Part shown: positions 27,617 to 35,898 of the stretch, piece by piece
How positions within the stretch are numbered: position 1 is the stretch's first letter
Layout of the letters: each line of letters starts with the position of its first letter
Assembly: GCA_913776045.1 (NCBI GenBank)
Contig: CAJYOI010000009.1
Location: 32,892 to 96,891, forward strand
Direction of reading: 5' to 3'
DNA from: an uncultured Sphingomonas sp.
GTDB lineage: Bacteria > Pseudomonadota > Alphaproteobacteria > Sphingomonadales > Sphingomonadaceae
DNA length: 64,000 nucleotides
Position numbers and translations under genes: made by a program
The notes under the pieces: generated by a model
Told to the model about the DNA's origin: nothing
The model's input: the letters and a program-made list of their open reading frames with translations, nothing else
The model's database searches: none

Positions 27617-27692
27617 CGTGCTCCGGCGCAGGCCGGAGCGGTGGCATGCGCGAGGCTTCGACCGCCAACGCTCCGGCCTACGCCGGAGCACG
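27617..27692. repeat. Paired inverted repeat, gtgctccggcgnaggccggagc family
   Basis: CGTGCTCCGGCGCAGGCCGG at 27617 faces its near-perfect inverse ending at 27692, about 25 bp apart; each arm is itself a palindrome. It lies in the gap 27518-27813, upstream of the acyltransferase gene. The rest of that gap shows no gene or clear promoter that I can support. Confidence 0.7.
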
Positions 27693-27813
27693 ATCCTACT
27701 TACCCGTTGGGGTCTTGGATTAATTCAGCTGTCAAAGAGAGTCGGCGTGTCAGCCGCGGATTACCCAGCAGATGTTTTCCAACATTGCTAGGCGCTCTGC
27801 CTTAAACGCACCG

Positions 27814-27978
27814 CTAATCGCTAATGCGCCAACGTTGTTTGATCGCAGGCGCATACCAGCCGGCAACGAAAGCTACAGGCATTGCAACGAGAACGCCGAG
27901 TAAGCCGAAATTTTTCCATAAGATGGCGGTAATAATCACTCCGGTCATGTGGACCGCGAACTTCCAAACGAACTTCAT
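27814..27978 (-). CDS. 54-residue membrane protein, unknown
   Basis: A short frame from ATG 27978 to TAG 27814 reads MKFVWKFAVHMTGVIITAIL and then WKNFGLLGVLVAMPVAFVAG, followed by a basic tail (AIKQRWRISD). An AGGAA ribosome site lies 7 nt before the ATG. The sequence is hydrophobic almost throughout, with one or two spans. Base composition is near 50 percent GC, well below its neighbours, and codon use differs accordingly, so it could be acquired or non-coding. I do not recognise a family. The good ribosome site and membrane-like sequence are the only support. Confidence 0.5.
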   Translation of the reverse strand: MKFVWKFAVHMTGVIITAILWKNFGLLGVLVAMPVAFVAGWYAPAIKQRWRISD

Positions 27979-28043
27979 CTGCAGTTCCTAAGCGGTCACA
28001 ACACTGTCAGCTATCGGGAATAGAGGGTCATCAAACAAGCCCC

Positions 28044-29315
28044 TCACCCCTCCCCTGGCACCACCATCCGCACATCCCGCTGCGGCACGGGCACCGTCAC
28101 CCCATGCTCCCCAAACAGCGCCCAGATGCGCTTGAGCACATCGGCCTTCACATTGCCGACGCCGCCTTCGGGATCGCTGATCCACACGCGGACCTCATAT
28201 TCCAGCGCATAGTCGCCGAACGCGGTCATCCAGACTGCCGACGGCGGGTGGTTCAGCACCCGCCCGCTGTCCTTCGCCGCGCGGGCCATCAGGCTTTCGG
28301 CCAGGTCGACGTCGCTGTCGTAAGCGATCTTCACCGGAATCGCGATGCGCACGTTGCGGTCGGAGAAGGACCAGTTCTCCACCTCCTGCGTCATCAGGAT
28401 CTCGTTCGGGATCAGGTGCTCCTTGCCCTCGCGGGTGATGACGCTGACCGCGCGGACGCCGATCTTGTTGACCCAGCCGAAACTCTCGCCGACCGCGATG
28501 ACGTCGCCGGGCTTCACCGACCGGTCCATCAGCAGGATGATGCCGGCGATCAGGTTGCCGACGGTCTTCTGCAACCCGAAACCGATCGCTAAGCCGAAGG
28601 CGCCGCCGAAGACCGCGAAGGTCGTGAGGTCGATGCCGAGCGCATCGATGCCGAAGAAGAAGGCGGTGACGAGCAGCGCGATGCCGGCGAGCTTCTGGAT
28701 CAGCAGGCGCTGGGTCGCATCCAGCGTCTTCGTCCGCCCCAAGGCCTGGGCGATCGCGCGGTTGATGACGCGGACGATCGCCAACAGGACGACGACGGTC
28801 AGCAGCAGCGTGAGGAGCGACCAGAGCGACACGCGCCGCCGCCCGACGTCGATACCGATCGCGTCCAGGGTACTCGTGATCGGCTCGTACCCCCCGACCG
28901 AGCGGCCGAGGATCGCGACGAAGACCAGTGCGCCGACCGTCCACGCCATCCACGACGGCAACCTTACCGCGCGCAGCAGGGTGAGGACCAGCATCGCGGT
29001 CGCCGCCCCCAGCGCGACGCCGATGCCGATGCTGGCGAGCGTCGCCCACGGGTAGCCTTGCGCGATGATCGCGAGCAGCAGCGCGGCGGTGCCGTGGCGG
29101 ACAAGGCTGCACAGCCGGGTTTCGACCGATTCCCCGGCGTCCCCGACGCGGTCGTGCCAGATTTCGGTCAGCGGCGGGCCGATGCGGCGCCCGGCATACC
29201 AGCCGGCGAGCAGCGCCAGCAGGACGAGGCCGAGCGCGATCGCCGCCTGTGTCAGATCGTCGCCGCCGGGACGCAACAGGCCGAGGTCGGCCAGCCAGGA
29301 CTCGATCTGCGTCAC
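28044..29315 (-). CDS. MscS-family mechanosensitive ion channel
   Basis: A 423-residue inner-membrane channel that opens under membrane tension and releases solutes in osmotic downshock. About six hydrophobic segments precede the conserved pore helix and beta domain, visible as GGAFGLAIGFGLQKTVGNLIAGI and then DRSVKPGDVIAVGESFGWV around residues 235-280. Start GTG 29315 overlaps the metC stop by GTGA, so this is the last gene of a four-gene overlapping operon. It has extra N-terminal spans compared with E. coli MscS, as in the larger MscS-like subfamily. Confidence 0.92.
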   Translation of the reverse strand: MTQIESWLADLGLLRPGGDDLTQAAIALGLVLLALLAGWYAGRRIGPPLTEIWHDRVGDAGESVETRLCSLVRHGTAALLLAIIAQGYPWATLASIGIGVALGAATAMLVLTLLRAVRLPSWMAWTVGALVFVAILGRSVGGYEPITSTLDAIGIDVGRRRVSLWSLLTLLLTVVVLLAIVRVINRAIAQALGRTKTLDATQRLLIQKLAGIALLVTAFFFGIDALGIDLTTFAVFGGAFGLAIGFGLQKTVGNLIAGIILLMDRSVKPGDVIAVGESFGWVNKIGVRAVSVITREGKEHLIPNEILMTQEVENWSFSDRNVRIAIPVKIAYDSDVDLAESLMARAAKDSGRVLNHPPSAVWMTAFGDYALEYEVRVWISDPEGGVGNVKADVLKRIWALFGEHGVTVPVPQRDVRMVVPGEG

Positions 29316-30508
29316 CGCGCGGCGGCGGCCCAGGCGGCGAACCCGCGCTCCAGATCGGCGATCAGGTCGGCGGGATCTTCGAGCCCGATGTTGAGGCGGA
29401 CGAGCGGCCCGCGGTTCCAGCGCGTGGCGGTGCGATAGCGCGCGGGATCGACCGGGATCGCCAGGCTTTCGAACCCGCCCCAGCTGTAGCCGATACCGAA
29501 CAATTCCAGCGCGTCGATCAGCGCGGCGCGCTCGGCCTCTCCACCCGAGACCAGTTCGAACGCGAACAGCCCCGCCCCGCAGGTGAAGTCGCGGTGGAAA
29601 TATTCGCTGCCCGGACAATCGGCGAGCGCAGGGTGTAGGACGGCGGCGACTTCGCTGCGGGTCTTGAGCCAGCGGGCGATCTCCAGCGCGCTGTCGGCAT
29701 GGCGATCGAGCCGCAGCGCCATCGTGCGCAGGCCCCGGCTGCCGAGCCAGGCGTCGTCGGGCGACACCGTCTGGCCGAGTTGAAAGCTGGTATCACGCAG
29801 CGCCGGCCAGTGCTCGGCGGTCGAGGTGACCGAGCCGAGCATCGTGTCGGAATGGCCGGTGACGTATTTAGTGCAGGCGAGGATCGAAAGATCGATGCCC
29901 AGCGCCATCGCCGGCAGCCGTAGCGGCGTCGCCCAGGTGTTGTCGAGCAGCGTGACCACCTCGCGCGCCTTGGCGGCGGCAACGATGGCGGGGATGTCCT
30001 GCACCTCGAACGTCAGGCTGCCGGGGCTTTCGAGGAAGATCGCGCGGGTGTTCGGCCCGATCAGGTCCGCGATGCCGGCCCCGATCATCGGGTCGTAGAA
30101 GCGCGTCGTGATCCCCATCCGCTTCAACAGGCCGTTCGCCAGGTTGCGGGTCGGGTCGTAGGTGCTGTCGACCAGCAACAGCTCGTCGCCCGGCGAGAGA
30201 ACGCTGAGCAATGCGGCGGCGATGGCGGCGACGCCCGAGGGGTAGAGGAACGTCGCCTCCGCGCCCGGTTCGAGTTCGGTCAGCGCGTCGGCTAGGCTCC
30301 ACTGGGTGGGCGTCCCGCGGCGGCCGTAGAACAGGCGGTGGTGGGTGTCTTTCGCCGCACTCGCGCGCAGATGGGCGACCGATTCGTAGAGGATGGTCGA
30401 CGCGCGCCACACGGGGGCGCTGACGATGCCTTGCGTCCATTCCGGCCGCCGCCCGGCGCGGACGACCCGCGTCCCGGCACCGGCGTTGCTGGGGGTGTCA
30501 CCGCTCAT
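29312..30508 (-). CDS. metC: Cystathionine beta-lyase
   Basis: A 398-residue PLP enzyme of the Cys/Met metabolism family that splits cystathionine to homocysteine, pyruvate and ammonia. PLP would bind K214 in CTKYVTGHSD. Other landmarks are YGRRGTPTQWSLADALTELE near residue 57 and TLLDNTWATP. The YGRRGTPT segment is typical of MetC and distinguishes it from MetB/MetZ. The start ATG overlaps the stop of the sulfurtransferase gene (ATGA). Grouping with a mercaptopyruvate sulfurtransferase fits sulfur amino acid turnover. Confidence 0.9.
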   Translation of the reverse strand: MSGDTPSNAGAGTRVVRAGRRPEWTQGIVSAPVWRASTILYESVAHLRASAAKDTHHRLFYGRRGTPTQWSLADALTELEPGAEATFLYPSGVAAIAAALLSVLSPGDELLLVDSTYDPTRNLANGLLKRMGITTRFYDPMIGAGIADLIGPNTRAIFLESPGSLTFEVQDIPAIVAAAKAREVVTLLDNTWATPLRLPAMALGIDLSILACTKYVTGHSDTMLGSVTSTAEHWPALRDTSFQLGQTVSPDDAWLGSRGLRTMALRLDRHADSALEIARWLKTRSEVAAVLHPALADCPGSEYFHRDFTCGAGLFAFELVSGGEAERAALIDALELFGIGYSWGGFESLAIPVDPARYRTATRWNRGPLVRLNIGLEDPADLIADLERGFAAWAAAAR

Positions 30509-31263
30509 CGTCCGGTTTCCTTGGGCGTCGTGGCATCGCTGCCCCAATCGGCCCAGGACCCGCCGTAAAGCGCGGCGTCGCGCCCGAGCAGGTGGAGGCC
30601 GAAGACGAGCGAGCAGGCGGTGACGCCCGATCCGCAGGTGGTGGTTATGGGCACATCGAGATCGACGCCCGCGTTCGTGAAGGCGGCAGCGAGCGCGTCG
30701 CCGTGTTTCCAGGTGCCATCGGCTTCGTAGAGTGTGGCGTAATGGACGTTGCGCGCGCCCGGGATGTGGCCCGGGACGACGCCCGGCCGCGGCTCGGGCT
30801 CTTCGCCGGCGAAGCGTGCGGGGGAGCGCGCGTCGACGATCTGGTCGGTGGTCGTGCGGACATCGTCCTTGTCGCGCAGGGACTCGACGACGCGGGCGAT
30901 CGTCGTGGCGCCGAGAGTGATGCCCTCCCCTGCCTCCAGCGGTCGCCCTTCGCTGCGCCACTTGGCGAGGCCGCCGTCGAGGATCGCGACCGACTTGGCG
31001 CCTGACGATTTCAGCAGCCACCAGCCGCGGGCGGCGGTCTTCAGCGGGCTGTCGTCATAGACGACATAGGCCGTATTCGGGTCGATCGCGACGGCTCCGG
31101 GCTTCACGGTCGACAGGTCGAGGAAGGCGGCGCCGGGGATATGGCCGGCGCGATACTCGGCGCGAGCGTCTCGGCCATGTTCGGGCAGGAACCACGACGC
31201 ATCGACGATGCGGACGCCGGACAGGTCGGCGAGACCTGCGGTCGAGACGAGCGAGCCGATCAT
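30505..31263 (-). CDS. sseA: 3-mercaptopyruvate/thiosulfate sulfurtransferase
   Basis: A 252-residue protein with two rhodanese domains, the first inactive and the second carrying the persulfide-forming C210 in TTCGSGVTACS. The loop CGSGVTA is the form found in 3-mercaptopyruvate sulfurtransferases, whereas thiosulfate rhodaneses have CRKGVT. It moves sulfur from mercaptopyruvate to thiol or cyanide acceptors in the cytoplasm. Both ends overlap neighbours by ATGA, so it is expressed with the S10 peptidase and metC. At 252 residues it is slightly shorter than E. coli SseA. Confidence 0.92.
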   Translation of the reverse strand: MIGSLVSTAGLADLSGVRIVDASWFLPEHGRDARAEYRAGHIPGAAFLDLSTVKPGAVAIDPNTAYVVYDDSPLKTAARGWWLLKSSGAKSVAILDGGLAKWRSEGRPLEAGEGITLGATTIARVVESLRDKDDVRTTTDQIVDARSPARFAGEEPEPRPGVVPGHIPGARNVHYATLYEADGTWKHGDALAAAFTNAGVDLDVPITTTCGSGVTACSLVFGLHLLGRDAALYGGSWADWGSDATTPKETGR

Positions 31264-32756
31264 CGGGCGCGGATGAAGGCGCGGATGTCGCGGGTGAGCT
31301 TCGCGCGGTCCTCGTCGCGGACGTACATCATGTGGCCGGCGTCGTAATAGTGAAACTGGATGCGGCTCTTGTCGTATCCGGTGCGCGACAGGGCATATTC
31401 GGCGGCGAAGAAGGGCGTGGCGAAGTCATACCAGCCCTGTCCGACGAAGATGCGCAGACCTGAGTTTTCGCGCAGCGCCTTGCCGATGTAGGGGGCGACG
31501 TTCATGTAGACGTCGTTGTCGCGCCCGCCGCCCAGGCGCCAGTCCCACGGGCCGACCTGCCCGATCGTCACATAGCTACGGTCGGTCGCGTACTTCAGGT
31601 CGCCGCGGACATAGGCGTTGATCGCCGCGGTATAGCCGCCGTCGATCCCGTAGAAGCTGGGATCGTTGTCGGGCGTTTCCCCGGCATTGTCGAAGTCGCG
31701 ACCGGTATAGCGGCTGTCGAGGCGCCCCACGGTCAGTCCGCGGTCGCGCAGCAACTCCTTGTAGAAGCGCGCCGGCGTCACGCGCAGGTCGGCCTGTTCG
31801 AGATACGCCTCCGACAGGCCGGTGTAGCGCGCCAGGTCACGGCGGACGGTGGCGCGTTCCTCCGCGGGCAGCGCGTTGCCCTTCAGCAGCGCCGCAGCGT
31901 ACGGCCCGGTCGCCCAGCGGCGCGCCTCCTCGACGAACGCCTCGGTCTGCGTAGCCGCGCCTGCCTTGCCGTGGAAACGCGCGGTCGCGGCCATCGACGG
32001 CAGGTTGAGGATATAGGTCATCTCGTTGCCCGGCGTATCGGCGCCGGCGGCGAAATCGAGCACGGTCGAGACCAGGATCACGCCGTTCAGCGAAACGTCG
32101 TTATACTGCCCCTCGAGCTGGTTGAGCACCGCGGCCGACCGGGTGGTGCCGTAGCTTTCGCCGCCGAGGAACTTCGGGCTGTTCCAGCGGCCGTGCTCGT
32201 TCAGCCACAGGCGGATGAACTGCGCGATCGATCGCGCGTCCTGGGTGACGCCGTAGAACTCCTTCGGATCGGTCTTGCCGAGCGCGTGGCTGAAGCCGGT
32301 GCCGACGGGATCGATGAAGACCACGTCGGTCACGTCGAGCAGCGAATCGGGGTTGTCGACGATCGGATAGGGCGGCGCGCCGTCGTCCTTCGCGTCCGAC
32401 GGGATCGCGACCCGCTTCGGCCCGAACGCGCCCATGTGGAGCCAGACCGATCCGGAGCCGGGGCCGCCGTTGAACAGGAAGGTGACCGGGCGGCGCGGGT
32501 CGTTGCCGTCCTTGATATAGCTGGTCGAGAAGATCGCGGCACGCGGCGTGCCGTCGTCGGCCTTCAGATATGTTTCGCCGGTGATCGCGGTGTAGGCGAC
32601 GCTCTGGCCGCCGAACATGCCGGCGTGACGGGTGACCGAGCGGTTCGGCGGGGGGATGTCCTCGGCCTTGCCGAGCGCCGGCTTGGGCGGGGCTGCGTCC
32701 TGGGCGAGGACGGGGCTGGCGATCAGGGCGGCGGCGGCGAGCAGGAGGGTGCGCAT
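31260..32756 (-). CDS. Exported S10-family serine carboxypeptidase
   Basis: A 498-residue secreted peptidase that removes C-terminal residues from peptides. It has a signal peptide (MRTLLLAAAALIASPVLA), the oxyanion region FLFNGGPGSGSVWLHMGAFG, the nucleophile S201 in GGESYGTTRS, and the C-terminal YDAGHMMY with the catalytic His. ATG 32756 was chosen because it starts the signal peptide; a GTG lies three codons upstream. It is the first gene of the overlapping operon that continues with sseA, metC and mscS. No direct functional link to those genes is obvious. Confidence 0.9.
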   Translation of the reverse strand: MRTLLLAAAALIASPVLAQDAAPPKPALGKAEDIPPPNRSVTRHAGMFGGQSVAYTAITGETYLKADDGTPRAAIFSTSYIKDGNDPRRPVTFLFNGGPGSGSVWLHMGAFGPKRVAIPSDAKDDGAPPYPIVDNPDSLLDVTDVVFIDPVGTGFSHALGKTDPKEFYGVTQDARSIAQFIRLWLNEHGRWNSPKFLGGESYGTTRSAAVLNQLEGQYNDVSLNGVILVSTVLDFAAGADTPGNEMTYILNLPSMAATARFHGKAGAATQTEAFVEEARRWATGPYAAALLKGNALPAEERATVRRDLARYTGLSEAYLEQADLRVTPARFYKELLRDRGLTVGRLDSRYTGRDFDNAGETPDNDPSFYGIDGGYTAAINAYVRGDLKYATDRSYVTIGQVGPWDWRLGGGRDNDVYMNVAPYIGKALRENSGLRIFVGQGWYDFATPFFAAEYALSRTGYDKSRIQFHYYDAGHMMYVRDEDRAKLTRDIRAFIRAR

Positions 32757-32866
32757 GGGGCGCACCGTAGCGGCGATGGCGGCGGGTGCAATCTCCCGTC
32801 ATGTCGGTACCGCCCGCCCCTCCCAGCGTACCGCCCGCATTTCCGGGCGTCTCACCCGCCTCTCCC

Positions 32867-32959
32867 GTCATCCCCGCGAAGGCGGGAATGAAGCCTAGCT
32901 GGCCGACGTGAGGCTCCCGACCGCGAGCGACTATCGATCCCCGCCTTCGTCAGGATGAC
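32867..32959. repeat. Paired inverted repeat, cccgcgaaggcggg family
   Basis: GTCATCCCCGCGAAGGCGGG at 32867 faces an inverse copy (CCCCGCCTTCGTCAGGATGAC, ending at 32959). The right arm is degraded in its centre. It lies between the divergent S10 peptidase and queF genes, so unlike the others of this family it sits in a promoter region and not at a convergent end. Confidence 0.7.
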
Positions 32960-33011
32960 AGGACAAGGACGGGGATGACGTGAGAAGGGCGAGCCCCTAC
33001 ATGGCCCACCC

Positions 33012-33458
33012 ATGACACCGCTCCATCTTGGCCAGGCGAGCAGCCTGCCCGCCTCGCCGCAAGAGGCCGTCCTCGACTACGTCCCCAACCCGCGCGCCGG
33101 TTCGCTCTATCTCGTGCGCTTTGCGGTGCCGGAGTTCACCTCGCTCTGCCCGGTCACCGGGCAACCCGATTTCGCGCACCTCGTCATCGACTATGCGCCG
33201 GGCGAGACGATCGTCGAATCCAAGTCGCTGAAGCTGTTCCTCGGCGCCTTCCGCAACCACGCCGGCTTCCACGAGGATTGCACGGTCGGCATCGGCCAGC
33301 GGCTGTTCGACGAGATGCAGCCGCGCTGGCTGCGCATCGGCGGATATTGGTATCCGCGCGGCGGCATCCCGATCGACGTATTCTGGCAATCGGGCGCGCC
33401 GCCCGAGGGTTTGTGGCTGCCGGACCAAGGCGTTGCGCCCTATCGCGGGCGGGGTTGA
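33012..33458 (+). CDS. queF: NADPH-dependent 7-cyano-7-deazaguanine reductase
   Basis: QueF reduces preQ0 to preQ1 in queuosine synthesis. The 148-residue product is the short, single-fold type. The nucleophile C46 and proton donor D53 lie in [12 protein letters not shown] with the seven-residue spacing seen in the family, and the nucleobase-binding ESKSLKL motif starts at E69. No other queuosine gene is nearby. The open frame starts at ATG 33012, 53 bp after the repeat pair; no preQ1 riboswitch is evident upstream. Confidence 0.95.
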   Translation: MTPLHLGQASSLPASPQEAVLDYVPNPRAGSLYLVRFAVPEFTSLCPVTGQPDFAHLVIDYAPGETIVESKSLKLFLGAFRNHAGFHEDCTVGIGQRLFDEMQPRWLRIGGYWYPRGGIPIDVFWQSGAPPEGLWLPDQGVAPYRGRG

Positions 33459-33485
33459 TCCATATCGCGATTGTTGCATTGCACA

Positions 33486-33502
33486 AATATGGCAACCATA
33501 TT
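33486..33502. promoter_or_regulatory. Palindrome upstream of the GT4 gene
   Basis: AATATGG-CAA-CCATATT is a perfect 7-bp inverted repeat in an AT-rich stretch 70-90 bp before the glycosyltransferase ATG. The AT-rich setting is unusual for this genome, so it is a candidate operator or promoter element. No known regulator consensus is claimed. Confidence 0.35.
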
Positions 33503-33573
33503 GCGTTCTATAGCGTTGTGAGTCGGTTGCGGGCCTTTCGGGGCTTGATCTGTTGCAAATGCGAAGGACCGTC

Positions 33574-35847
33574 ATGGACACCCAGGAGGCCGCCACCGCC
33601 CCGATCGACCACATCGTCCTGATCGGAAACTATCTGCCGCGCAAATGCGGATTAGCCACCTTCACCACCGACACCGCGCAAGCGATGCGGTCACGCTTTC
33701 CGGACCTGAAGGTCGACGTCTATGCGATGGACGACCATCCGGGGCGCTACGACTATCCTGCCGAAGTCACCGGCACGATCCCGCAGAACGACCTGAGCGC
33801 GTATATCGCGACCGCGCGTGCGATCGAGGCATCGGGCGCGCAGGCGCTGTGGCTGCAGCATGAATATGGCATCTACGGCGGGGCGGCCGGGGAACATATC
33901 CTGGCGCTGCTCGACAGGGTGACCATGCCGGTCATCGTGACGCTGCACACCGTGCTCGAAAAGCCGAGCGCGGACGAACGCCGCGTGCTCGAAGCGCTTT
34001 TGCGTCGCGCATCGAAGGTGATCGTGATGGCCGAGCGTGGCCGTGAGATTCTGGAGCGCCACTACGGTGCCGACGCTCGCCAGCTCGTCACCATCCCGCA
34101 CGGCGTTCCCGATCGCCCGCTGGTCGATGCCGACACGCTGAAGGGCGCGTTCGGCTGGGCGGGGCGCGAGGTCGTGCTGACCTTCGGCCTGCTCGCCCCG
34201 AACAAGGGCATCGAAACGATGATCGCCGCCCTGCCCGCGATCGTCGCGCAGAACCCGGCCGCGCTGTACGTCGTTCTCGGCGCGACGCATCCGAACCTGG
34301 TCGCGCATGAGGGCGAGGCGTATCGCGACCGGCTCAAGGCCCAGGCGGAGGAACTGGGCGTCGGCCACGCGATCCGCTTCATCGACGCCTTCGTCGAGCA
34401 TGATGAACTGCTCGATTACCTGCAGGCTGCCGACATCTACGCGACGCCGTACAGCAACCCGTTCCAGATCACATCGGGCACGCTCAGCTATGCGGTCGGC
34501 GTCGGCAAGCCCGTCGTTTCGACGCCCTACGTTCACGCGACCGAAATCCTGGCCGACGGCCACGGCGTGCTGGTCGACTTCGGTGACAGCGCCGGCTTCG
34601 CGCGCGAGATCAATGCGCTGCTCGGCAACCGTCGCAACCGCGAGCGGCTGGCGGCGCGTGCCTATGCCCGTGGCCGGTCGATGATCTGGCCGCGTCTGGC
34701 CGAAGCCGCGCTGGCGCAGATCGAGCGCATCGTCGCCAACCGCCCGCGCCGCCTGGCGCAGCATGGTCACACCGCGCGCATCCTGCCGATCGATATCGCC
34801 GCGGTCGAGCGGATGAGCGATGCGACCGGCATGCTCCAGCATTCGATCCTGTCGGTGCCGGATCGCCGTCACGGCTATTGCATCGACGACAACGCCCGCG
34901 CGCTGATCCTGATGACGCAGGCGCCGGATCTGGACCCCGTGGTGCGCGACAAATGGTCGAGCGTCTACGGCGCTTTCGTGCAGTATGCCTGGAACCCGGA
35001 CAAGCGCCGCTTCCGCAACTTCATGAACTATGATCGCACCTGGTGCGAGGAATATGGGTCGGAGGATTCGAACGGCCGGGCGCTTTGGGCGCTGGGCGTC
35101 ACCGCGCGCGATGCAGGCATGCAGAAGCATCGCGACTGGGCCGCGCGGCTGTTCGACGAAACCGCCAGCCTGGCCTTCGAACTCGGCTCCCCGCGTGCGC
35201 ACGCCTTCGCCATGCTGGGTGCCGCGGCGATGCTGGAGGCGCACCCTGGCCATGGCCTGTCGCGTGAGATCCTGACACGCTTCTCGGCCGAACTGGCGAG
35301 CCTGCTCGACACGGCGCGCCGGCCCGAATGGAGCTGGTTCGAAATCGTACTGGCGTATGACAACGCCCGCTTGCCCGAAGCGATGATCCGCGCAGGGATC
35401 GCGCTCGGCACGCCCGAGCTGATCGCGACGGGCATCGAGACGCTGGAATGGATCGTCAGCCGCCAGACGTCGCCCGCGGGCCGCTTCCGCGCGGTCGGCA
35501 CCGAAAGCTTCGGCCGCGAATATTCGGACCCGCTGCCGTTCGACCAGCAGCCGCTGGAGGCGCAGGCGACGGTCGATGCGTGTGCGGCGGCGTTCGACGC
35601 CACCCGCGACGCGCGCTGGCTGACCGAAGCGGGCAAGGCCTATGGCTGGTATCTCGGCGCCAACGATCTGGACCTGCCGCTTGCCAGCATCGCCGACGGC
35701 GGCTGTTTCGACGGGCTGATGCCGAACGGACTCAACCGCAACCAGGGTGCCGAATCGATCCTGGCGCTGCAACTTGCCGGTTGCGCCATTTCGGCCCTTT
35801 CAAAGCGGGGCGCATCCGTGGCAGGGCAGGCAAGCGCGGCAGCCTGA
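33574..35847 (+). CDS. GT4-type glycosyltransferase with a large C-terminal domain
   Basis: A 757-residue cytoplasmic protein. Residues 1-385 form a GT-B glycosyltransferase of the mannosyltransferase-like GT4 group: NYLPRKCGLATFTTD, HEYGIYGG, FGLLAPNKGIETM and QITSGTLSYAVGVGKPVVST. At the usual E-x7-E position the acidic residues read Gln and Tyr. Residues from about 400 on look like an alpha/alpha-toroid (repeats of helical, Trp-rich segments: CIDDNARALI, EWSWFEIVLAYDN, LYDQ-like DPLPFDQQPLEAQ), as in some glycosidase-like or epimerase-like folds. ATG 33574 has AAGGA in front. It is paired with the GH130 gene 51 bp downstream. The donor and acceptor are unknown. Confidence 0.8.
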   Translation: MDTQEAATAPIDHIVLIGNYLPRKCGLATFTTDTAQAMRSRFPDLKVDVYAMDDHPGRYDYPAEVTGTIPQNDLSAYIATARAIEASGAQALWLQHEYGIYGGAAGEHILALLDRVTMPVIVTLHTVLEKPSADERRVLEALLRRASKVIVMAERGREILERHYGADARQLVTIPHGVPDRPLVDADTLKGAFGWAGREVVLTFGLLAPNKGIETMIAALPAIVAQNPAALYVVLGATHPNLVAHEGEAYRDRLKAQAEELGVGHAIRFIDAFVEHDELLDYLQAADIYATPYSNPFQITSGTLSYAVGVGKPVVSTPYVHATEILADGHGVLVDFGDSAGFAREINALLGNRRNRERLAARAYARGRSMIWPRLAEAALAQIERIVANRPRRLAQHGHTARILPIDIAAVERMSDATGMLQHSILSVPDRRHGYCIDDNARALILMTQAPDLDPVVRDKWSSVYGAFVQYAWNPDKRRFRNFMNYDRTWCEEYGSEDSNGRALWALGVTARDAGMQKHRDWAARLFDETASLAFELGSPRAHAFAMLGAAAMLEAHPGHGLSREILTRFSAELASLLDTARRPEWSWFEIVLAYDNARLPEAMIRAGIALGTPELIATGIETLEWIVSRQTSPAGRFRAVGTESFGREYSDPLPFDQQPLEAQATVDACAAAFDATRDARWLTEAGKAYGWYLGANDLDLPLASIADGGCFDGLMPNGLNRNQGAESILALQLAGCAISALSKRGASVAGQASAAA

Positions 35848-35898
35848 TCCACGTCAGGCCCTGCCCGCTGGTATGAGATAACGCCCCGGGGGGACGTA

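Noticed and set aside
32960-33011. preQ1 riboswitch before queF
   Set aside because: The short leader lacks a visible preQ1-type hairpin and A-rich tail.
33691-35772. 693-residue minus-strand open frame over the glycosyltransferase
   Set aside because: Composition is typical of an antisense shadow, while the plus-strand frame has GT4 motifs and a ribosome site.
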